A stretch of DNA of 64,000 nt from Serratia sp. H1w (GTDB lineage: Bacteria; Pseudomonadota; Gammaproteobacteria; Enterobacterales; Enterobacteriaceae). The stretch spans positions 1-64,000 of the forward strand of contig NZ_AYMQ01000037.1 in NCBI RefSeq assembly GCF_000633355.1, written 5' to 3'. How positions within the stretch are numbered: the stretch's first letter is position 1; each line of letters begins with the position of its first letter. This document shows positions 58,183 through 64,000 of the stretch, piece by piece. The translations under genes were made by a program, and so were the position numbers. The notes beneath the pieces were generated by a model. The model saw only the letters and a list, made by a program, of their open reading frames with translations, ran no database searches and was not told the DNA's origin.

Positions 58183-60084
58183 CTATTCGCCCTTAAGGAA
58201 GGCAATCGCCTGTGCCAGATCGCGGGTACGCGGCGTTGGCGGCAAGCTGTTAAGGAACACTTCACCATAAGGACGCATCACCAGGCGGTTATCACAAATG
58301 ACCAGCACGCCGCGATCGTCGGTATCGCGGATCAACCGGCCGACGCCCTGCTTGAGAGTGATCACCGCATCGGGCAACTGCACATCATTGAACGGGTCAC
58401 CGCCACGCAAGCGACAATCTTCGATGCGCGCCTTGAGTAAGGGATCGTCTGGTGAGGTAAACGGCAGTTTATCGATAATCACGCAGGAGAGCGCATCGCC
58501 ACGCACGTCCACACCTTCCCAGAAGCTGCTGGTAGCGACCAATAGCGCATTGCCTGCCTCGACAAACTGCGCCAATAGCTGGCCCTTACTGGTTTCCCCT
58601 TGTAGCAACACTGGTAACGTCAACGTCGCGCGGAACTCTTCGGCCAGTTCACGCATCATCTGATGTGAGGTGCAAAGGAAGAAACAGCGTCCTTGGTTGG
58701 CTTCGATCATTGGCCGCAGCATACGGGCCAGTTGGCGTGCGCCTCCGGGTTGATTCGGCGAGGGCAGAAAACGCGGAACGCACAGTAGCGCCTGATTGGC
58801 ATAATCAAACGGGCTGGGTAACAATAAGGTTTTGGCCTTATTCAAGCCTAACCGATCGGTAAAATGGCCCATCTGCTCATTCACCGACAGCGTGGCCGAG
58901 GTGAAAATCCAGCTGCCCGGCTTTTCATCAAGCATTTCGCGGAAACGGTCTGATACCGTCAGCGGCGTCAGCGCCAACACAAAGTTGCGTGAGTTGCATT
59001 CATACCAATAGCTGAAACCGGGCTCATTGACCTCTTTGAGCCGTTTAAGCCGCGCGCGGAACTGTGTCGCGCGTTCAAAGGCAGCATCGAGCAGCGCCGA
59101 ACGGCCGAGGGAAAGCTTGACCACGTCGTAACATAACTCCAACGCATCATCGAGCAGCAGCAAGGCGCGCTGGACGTTAGGCTGTGTCAGCACTTCACGC
59201 AGATTGCCGCGAAAACCCGGCTCCCCCAACGCCAGACGAAAATCCTGCGTGCTCTGGCTGAGGCGGTCGGCGCTTTTTTGCAATTGCGCGCTATCACGCA
59301 CCTCGGTGCGGTAGGCAATGGTGATATCTTTTGCCAGATCCATCAGTTGCCGGCTGGTCAACTGCTTGCCGAAGTATTGGCTGGCGATATCCGGGATCTG
59401 ATGCGCTTCGTCGAAGATCATCACCTCAGCTTCCGGGATCAGTTCGGCAAAACCGCCCTCCTTGACCACCATATCCGCCAGAAACAGATGATGGTTCACC
59501 ACCACCACGTCGGCATCCATCGCCCGGCGGCGAGCCTTGACCACGAAACACTCTTTATACAGCGGGCAGTCACTGCCCAGGCAGTTGTCGTTGGTACTGG
59601 TCACCAGCGGCCAGACAAAGCTGTCTTCCGCCACATCGCCACAGGAGCTGATGTCCCCTTCTTCCGTCAGGGTCGACCAGGTACGCAGACGCACCATATC
59701 GATCAGCGTCTGGCCGGCCAGTTCACCACCGGCCATGGATTGCTGCTCCAGCCGTTCCAGGCACAGGTAGTTGGAGCGCCCTTTCAGCAGCGCCAGCTTG
59801 CCTTTATATTTTAATGCCTTGGCCACGGTGGGCAGATCGCGGGCATAGAGCTGATCCTGCAACGCCTTGGAACCGGTAGAAATAATCACCTTGCGCTTGG
59901 AACGCAGCGCCGGTGCCAGATAGGCATAGGTTTTCCCGGTGCCGGTGCCAGCCTCGACGACCAGTTCCTGTTTAAAATTGATCGCTTCGGTCACCGCCTC
60001 TGCCATCAGTCTTTGCGGTTCACGGGGTTTGAACCCTTTAATTGCCTGCGCCAATGCGCCTTCTGGTGCGAAATCGTCTGCCAC
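58183..60084 (-). CDS. yoaA: ATP-dependent Fe-S helicase YoaA (XPD/DinG family)
   Basis: 5'-3' DNA helicase, 633 residues. Works with HolC in damage tolerance in E. coli. Walker A VEAGTGTGKTYAYLAP (about 40-55), Fe-S cysteines including CLGSDCPLYKEC, DEAH box in MIFDEAHQ, motif V/VI DVRGDALSCVIIDKLPF and QGVGRLIRDTDDRG. No LexA box was seen upstream. Confidence 0.96.
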   Translation of the reverse strand: MADDFAPEGALAQAIKGFKPREPQRLMAEAVTEAINFKQELVVEAGTGTGKTYAYLAPALRSKRKVIISTGSKALQDQLYARDLPTVAKALKYKGKLALLKGRSNYLCLERLEQQSMAGGELAGQTLIDMVRLRTWSTLTEEGDISSCGDVAEDSFVWPLVTSTNDNCLGSDCPLYKECFVVKARRRAMDADVVVVNHHLFLADMVVKEGGFAELIPEAEVMIFDEAHQIPDIASQYFGKQLTSRQLMDLAKDITIAYRTEVRDSAQLQKSADRLSQSTQDFRLALGEPGFRGNLREVLTQPNVQRALLLLDDALELCYDVVKLSLGRSALLDAAFERATQFRARLKRLKEVNEPGFSYWYECNSRNFVLALTPLTVSDRFREMLDEKPGSWIFTSATLSVNEQMGHFTDRLGLNKAKTLLLPSPFDYANQALLCVPRFLPSPNQPGGARQLARMLRPMIEANQGRCFFLCTSHQMMRELAEEFRATLTLPVLLQGETSKGQLLAQFVEAGNALLVATSSFWEGVDVRGDALSCVIIDKLPFTSPDDPLLKARIEDCRLRGGDPFNDVQLPDAVITLKQGVGRLIRDTDDRGVLVICDNRLVMRPYGEVFLNSLPPTPRTRDLAQAIAFLKGE

Positions 60085-60217
60085 GCTATCTCTCTGCCGG
60101 TATCATTCAGCGGTGATTATGCCAAGCCTGCCACCTCGCTACCACCGACTTTATCCACACGCACATCCGTTCACGGCTGTGATACCCTTATGGCGTTGAT
60201 GATTAGGAGATAAATGA

Positions 60218-60562
60218 ATGAATATTGAACGAATTGATCCGGCACAGCGTTGGTCAGAAGCGGTGATCCACAACGAGACCGTGTATTACACCAGCGTACC
60301 GGAAAATCTGGATGATGATGCCACGGCGCAAACCGCCAACACCCTGGCCGCTATCGATGTGTTGCTGGAACGCGTGGGTTCGGACAAGAGCCGGATTTTG
60401 GACGCCACCATCTTCCTGGCCAACGGCGACGACTTTGCCGCCATGAATGCCGCCTGGGATGCCTGGGTCGTTGCAGGCAGTGCGCCGGTACGCTGTACCG
60501 TAGAAGCTCGCCTGATGAATCCTAAATTCAAAGTCGAAATCAAGATCATCGCGGCGCTGTAA
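60218..60562 (+). CDS. yoaB: RidA/YjgF family protein YoaB
   Basis: 114-residue RidA-like enamine/imine deaminase homologue. The Arg that binds the carboxylate is present in PVRCTVEARLMNPKFKVEIK. Length equals E. coli YoaB. Divergent from yoaA. Confidence 0.92.
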   Translation: MNIERIDPAQRWSEAVIHNETVYYTSVPENLDDDATAQTANTLAAIDVLLERVGSDKSRILDATIFLANGDDFAAMNAAWDAWVVAGSAPVRCTVEARLMNPKFKVEIKIIAAL

Positions 60563-60572
60563 AACAAAAATC

Positions 60573-60715
60573 CCCCTCACCCCGGCCCTCTCCCCAAAAA
60601 GGAGAGGGGGCTGGCCGGTGTCTGTAGGTTAGGCTGTGCGGCTTCGGAAAATGTAGGAGGTTTCAGCGAGCTCGATCGGTCCCCTCTCCCCGTGGGAGAG
60701 GGTTAGGGTGAGGGG
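60573..60715. repeat. Dispersed palindromic repeat, family B, copy 2
   Basis: Same outer arms as 11394-11548 (CCCCTCACC...GCCCTCTCCCC, then GGTCCCCTCTCCC and GGGAGAGGGTTAGGGTGAGG). It sits between convergent yoaB and mdtI and may serve as their terminator. Confidence 0.85.
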
Positions 60716-60720
60716 CGGCA

Positions 60721-61050
60721 TTAGGCCAATTTGATAATGACCATCCCCGTCAGCAGCAGGGCCAGCCCCATCCAGCCTTTGGCATTAAGTCGTTGACCGA
60801 ACAAGATCCAACCGGCAGCGATGGTAGCGGCAATACCGAAACCACCCCACAGCGCATAAGCGACCGAAAGATCGATCCCTTTGACCGCTTGCGCCAGCGC
60901 ACTGAACGCCCCTAATACCGACAACAGCGACAGCAGCCCCAGCCAAACCTTGCTAAAACCGTCCGACATCTTCAGAAAGATGTTGGCCACAATCTCCAGT
61001 ACGATGGCCAAGGCCAGAAACCCGATGTGGTACAACTCAAGCTGTTGCAT
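60721..61050 (-). CDS. mdtI: Spermidine exporter subunit MdtI (SMR family)
   Basis: Four-helix small multidrug-resistance protein, 109 residues, functioning as a heterodimer with MdtJ for spermidine efflux. [27 protein letters not shown] is nearly identical to E. coli MdtI. It starts within mdtJ, overlapping by 14 nt. Confidence 0.93.
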   Translation of the reverse strand: MQQLELYHIGFLALAIVLEIVANIFLKMSDGFSKVWLGLLSLLSVLGAFSALAQAVKGIDLSVAYALWGGFGIAATIAAGWILFGQRLNAKGWMGLALLLTGMVIIKLA

Positions 61051-61405
61051 GGTTGTCACCTCGTGGGCTGACCTGTTTTCGTGGCTTGCGGGTACCGGAT
61101 TTCACCAACAGGATCCCGGCAATCAACGCCGCCAGACCCAGCACTTTCAGTGCGGAAATCGGCTCATCAAACAGCATCACGCTGAACAGGGTAATAAACA
61201 GGATACCGATCCCTTCCCATAAGGCGTAGGCGACGCCCAAGGCCACGCGTTTTACCGCTAATGACAGCATGATGTAGGACAAGGTGATCATGACGTACAT
61301 GACGATGTGTCCGGTCATACCGCCGCTGACGCTAGCGTATTTCATGGACAGAGTGCCGATAATTTCGGCGGTGATAGCAAAACCTAAAAAGATCCAATAA
61401 ATCAT
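61037..61405 (-). CDS. mdtJ: Spermidine exporter subunit MdtJ (SMR family)
   Basis: Four-helix SMR protein, 122 residues, with a hydrophilic C-terminal tail ([21 protein letters not shown]). Conserved Glu in [17 protein letters not shown] and [14 protein letters not shown]. Start ATG at 61405 with GGGAG 8 nt upstream. A frame open ahead of it ends in an ATGA overlap (see findings). Confidence 0.93.
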   Translation of the reverse strand: MIYWIFLGFAITAEIIGTLSMKYASVSGGMTGHIVMYVMITLSYIMLSLAVKRVALGVAYALWEGIGILFITLFSVMLFDEPISALKVLGLAALIAGILLVKSGTRKPRKQVSPRGDNHATA

Positions 61406-61956
61406 AATATTTCTCCCAAACGGCAACTAGCGCACGCTAAGGCGTATTTATCCCAATCTATCTCATCAAACAGGCGCACGGCGGCGCTTGAGATATAGAA
61501 ATCTCTGGGGATAAACCTACCCAAACGTAATAAAGAAGTTTGCCCGGTTACGCCAAACGACGGGAAGTCAGCCCTGTCATCAGCCCCGGTTAAAGGAGAA
61601 AGACGCTATAGCTCGCTACACCAGTGATGCTCACTGGCCAGGATGGCAGAAAGGAAAAGTTGGCAACAAGATGTTCTGAGAGGCATTCCGTTAAGTATCA
61701 TCATAATATTCTCTATCTTCAGCCGCACACCGTGCGATTTGCCCAATATCCTCATGAATGTAAAATTTTCAGCTGCAATAGTTTTACCATAGCGAAAATC
61801 AGAAAGCAAACCGCCGTTTTCACATTTAGTGAAAAAAAATGGGTTATAAATAAGAACGTTAATGTTTTTAAAAATTAAAAAAGGCTCGGATTTTCACCTG
61901 AGCCTTGTGAGAATTTCGGCTGCCCGAAAGTGCGGCAGATTCAGGCGCCATGCACC
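61406..61956. other. 551-bp mdtJ upstream region
   Basis: Contains the mdtJI leader, a possible upstream ORF ending at the mdtJ ATG, an AT-rich block (61700-61880) of the kind silenced by H-NS, and the terminator of the dga operon at 61875-61906. I saw no complete gene. Confidence 0.5.
61875..61906 (-). terminator. Terminator of the dga operon
   Basis: Minus strand AAGGCTC-AGGTGAAAATCC-GAGCCTTTTTTAATTTTTAAA, 7-bp stem with T-run, about 50 nt after the dgaF stop. Confidence 0.85.
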
Positions 61957-62703
61957 TTAGCGCAGGATCTGTTTGATGCCTTCCAGCAGCATTGCAACCT
62001 CTTCGGCACGGGTCTCTCCGCTGTGGGGATCAATGATGGAACTGTAAACATGTGGCATCACCTTCTCCACTCCCGCGTCAAGACAGGTTTCCAGTATCGG
62101 CAGGAAGTTTTGCGTATCGATCCCGCCGGTCGGTTCGATCATGGTCATGCCATTACGTACACAACTTTCCGCCAATGCACGCAGTTCTGCCAGCGAGGCC
62201 AATCCGCCCATCGGGAAGAACTTGGCCGCATGACCGCCCAGATCGAGGATCATCCGCACCGCGCTGTCACAGCTCACCACGGCAGGCTCGCCTTGGCTGC
62301 TGTGGACACCGGTGGAGATAATCACCTTTCCTGGCGTACCGGTCGGCGAGATCAGGGCGTTAATGCAGGTATTGCTGATACCCCGCGCTGCCAAGGCTCC
62401 AGCGGCAAAACCACAGCCGGTGAAGGTCTGGTTGACGTGTGCAGGCGCGGTGGCCGCAGCAATCATCGCCGCCTTATAAAACTGCGCCGCCGAGCCGGCC
62501 CCCAAGCCAACCGAAATGGCCGGGATATGCTCCATCCAACGCTTCACTTCGGTCACGCCCTGCTCGACGCTGCTGAATTGCGCCGAGATCACACCGATCG
62601 CAGCGTGCCCCTCGGCAGCAAGGTGTACCTGTAACGCGTTAGGGATATCTTTCGCCAGCACGTTGATTGCCACGCGCCCCTGGTAAAAATCAAGCTGTTG
62701 CAT
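61957..62703 (-). CDS. dgaF: 2-dehydro-3-deoxy-phosphogluconate aldolase, DgaF type
   Basis: Cleaves KDGP (2-keto-3-deoxygluconate-6-P) to pyruvate and glyceraldehyde-3-P. The product is 248 residues and is DgaF/KdgA-like with motifs NQTFTGCGFAAGAL and AKFFPMGGLASLAELRAL (Schiff-base Lys in AAKFFPMGG). Starts within dgaE (14-nt overlap, MQQLDFYQGRVAINVL). Last gene of the dga operon. Confidence 0.88.
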   Translation of the reverse strand: MQQLDFYQGRVAINVLAKDIPNALQVHLAAEGHAAIGVISAQFSSVEQGVTEVKRWMEHIPAISVGLGAGSAAQFYKAAMIAAATAPAHVNQTFTGCGFAAGALAARGISNTCINALISPTGTPGKVIISTGVHSSQGEPAVVSCDSAVRMILDLGGHAAKFFPMGGLASLAELRALAESCVRNGMTMIEPTGGIDTQNFLPILETCLDAGVEKVMPHVYSSIIDPHSGETRAEEVAMLLEGIKQILR

Positions 62704-63814
62704 GCTGCCCCCCGGCCTGTTGCACAATTTCCTGCAGACGCGCCACGATAAGCTCAAAGTCGTCATCGCGCAGCGCCCGTGGGTCGAAGCTGAAAATGCC
62801 CTGATTCAGCCAATAGTGACGGGTATAAATCGCGATCTCGCCGGTACGCAGTTGCTCTTCCACCTGATAAGCGGTTAGCCCCAGCCTTGAGGCGTCTACA
62901 CTCACCCGTACCCGATAAATCGCCCGCCCGGCCTCATCCTGTTCGATTTCTGCCTGTAAACCTGTCATGGCGGAAATCTGCTGTGCCAGCTCACGTAATG
63001 CCGGTAATTGGCGGCTCCAGTCAGGTTGATTTTGTTGATAATGATCCAACGCCATCACCAAGCCCACCATGTTCTCTTTTCCGATCTTCATCGCCCGCGC
63101 AATGCCGTTATGCTGTGCCTTGCAGCAGGCGATCCATTTCTGGTCACCGGTGACAAAACCGGAGGTCGGGGTATCCAGCGCTTTGGCCCCGCTGTACACC
63201 ACCATATTGGCCCCGGCCGCCACGTAAGCCCGTAAATCCTCCTCTGCGGCAGCATCCACAATCAGCGGCAACCCGGCATCCCGAGCCACGGCGACAAAGT
63301 CGCTCAGCGTAACCATGCCTTTTTGCACACAGTGATGCGACTTGACGTAAAACAACGCCGCCGTCTTTACCGTGATGGCCTTTGCCAATTGCCAACGAGC
63401 TGCCAGGTTACTTTGTCCCACCTCAACCACCTTACCACCCCCCAAGCGGATGGCGGTGGTGATCGGTGCGCCATAGTCAATATTGTGGCCACGCAGCAGG
63501 ACGATCTCATTTGCCAGGCCCTCACTACAGGGCATCTGCGCCACCCGGTCAGGCTCTCCTTGGGTGATAGCCGCCGCAACCGCGATAGCCACCCCAGCGG
63601 AGGCACAGGAAGTCACATAGCTGTCCTGGGCGCCGGTATGCTGCGAGATAAGTTCGCCAACGCGATCTACCAGCGCATCAATCTCGACGAAGGCTGACGC
63701 CGCCTCTGCCGTGGCCGCCATCACCTCATGCGGCACCGAAGAGACGCCAAGGATGGTCATCTTGCCGCTGGCATTGATCACCCGTTTCAGTCCGAGCCGT
63801 TGATAAATATTCAT
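62690..63814 (-). CDS. dgaE: D-glucosaminate-6-phosphate ammonia-lyase DgaE
   Basis: PLP-dependent lyase of the SelA-like/aspartate aminotransferase fold, giving KDGP and ammonia. The product is 374 residues. PLP-Lys is expected in VVYSGAKALDTPTSGFVTG. Upstream ATG pair at 63817/63814; the second is 5-6 nt after GGAG and is preferred. Between the PTS IID gene and dgaF, which is the dgaABCDEF order of Salmonella. Confidence 0.88.
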   Translation of the reverse strand: MNIYQRLGLKRVINASGKMTILGVSSVPHEVMAATAEAASAFVEIDALVDRVGELISQHTGAQDSYVTSCASAGVAIAVAAAITQGEPDRVAQMPCSEGLANEIVLLRGHNIDYGAPITTAIRLGGGKVVEVGQSNLAARWQLAKAITVKTAALFYVKSHHCVQKGMVTLSDFVAVARDAGLPLIVDAAAEEDLRAYVAAGANMVVYSGAKALDTPTSGFVTGDQKWIACCKAQHNGIARAMKIGKENMVGLVMALDHYQQNQPDWSRQLPALRELAQQISAMTGLQAEIEQDEAGRAIYRVRVSVDASRLGLTAYQVEEQLRTGEIAIYTRHYWLNQGIFSFDPRALRDDDFELIVARLQEIVQQAGGQHATA

Positions 63815-63824
63815 CATTGCTCCG

Positions 63825-64000
63825 TTACAGAATGCCCAACAGGGAACACACCACGCTCAACACCACCACCGAAAGCAGAATGGTGGTATAACGCGGCCCT
63901 TTTTTGACCAGGTAGAAGTAGATTGAGAACACGGCAGCCAGGGGTAACAAACCAGGGGCGATAGAGTCCAGGATCTGCTGAACCACCACCTCGGAGCCTT
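63825..64000 (-). CDS. dgaD: PTS mannose-family IID component, C-terminal part (partial)
   Basis: 58 codons reach the window edge. The reading SEVVVQQILDSIAPGLLPLAAV... and the C-terminus SVVVLSVVCSLLGIL is typical of the end of mannose-type IID proteins (LDSIAPGLLPL, final LLGIL). It precedes dgaE by 8 bp. With dgaE and dgaF it identifies D-glucosaminate uptake. N-terminal part is outside the window. Confidence 0.75.
   Translation of the reverse strand, partial: GSEVVVQQILDSIAPGLLPLAAVFSIYFYLVKKGPRYTTILLSVVVLSVVCSLLGIL

Noticed and set aside
61606..61809. 67-codon minus-strand frame upstream of mdtJ
   Set aside because: AT-rich, no ribosome site, no recognisable features.

Overview
The window is a chromosomal segment of an enterobacterium, most likely Serratia (Yersiniaceae). 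The evidence is gene order rather than a database match. Long blocks follow the order I know from Escherichia coli: tdk-hns-rssB-rssA-ychJ-purU-tyrT; xthA, nudG-ynjH-topB-selD-ydjA-sppA-ansA-pncA; yeaC-msrB-gapA-yeaD-mipA-prkA-yeaH; dadX-dadA, ycgB-fadR-nhaB-dsbB; ycgN-ycgM-ycgL-minCDE-rnd-fadD-yeaY-tsaB-yoaA-yoaB. Genes added to or interleaved with these blocks fit Serratia/Yersinia: a secreted GH18 chitinase, a FoxA-type ferrioxamine receptor, a Kdo hydroxylase, and a UDP-sugar pair (ugd plus UDP-glucuronate 4-epimerase) in the place where E. coli carries galU. No integrase, transposase, CRISPR array or complete prophage was seen.

Layout. 0-9.5 kb: tdk, hns with a long upstream region, the UDP-sugar pair, the RpoS-turnover genes rssB/rssA, ychJ, purU and a tRNA-Tyr operon with three copies, the first interrupted by 32 nt. 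9.5-20.5 kb: a LOG-family phosphoribohydrolase, exonuclease III, a Nudix hydrolase whose end has been rewritten by a repeat, a tightly overlapping selD-selU-topB-ynjH operon, then nitroreductase, sppA, ansA and pncA. 20.6-30 kb: chitinase, yeaC, msrB, gapA with a CRP site, yeaD, mipA, and prkA-yeaH behind a sigma-54 promoter. 30-38.7 kb is the most accessory part: an SOS-controlled Rz/Rz1-type spanin pair with no holin or endolysin, an unknown 83-residue protein, a fasciclin/ECF-sigma/anti-sigma operon, a cspA-type gene with a cold-box leader, a GhoT/OrtT-like membrane toxin, foxA with a Fur box, a small-protein candidate, a DexA-like exonuclease and an MFS efflux pump. 38.7-64 kb returns to core genes (D-alanine catabolism, fadR, nhaB, dsbB, minCDE, rnd, fadD, tsaB, yoaA), with kdoO behind a PhoP-like box, the mdtJI spermidine exporter, and the end of a D-glucosaminate (dga) operon cut by the window edge.

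Three families of dispersed palindromic intergenic repeats were found. Two are present twice in the window and one once.

The signals best worth following are the LexA-controlled spanin operon, the interrupted tRNA-Tyr gene, the orphan OrtT-like toxin, and the candidate small proteins and untranslated RNA around cspA. Start codons were chosen from Shine-Dalgarno spacing and family length. TTG starts are preferred for fadD, rnd and ychJ.
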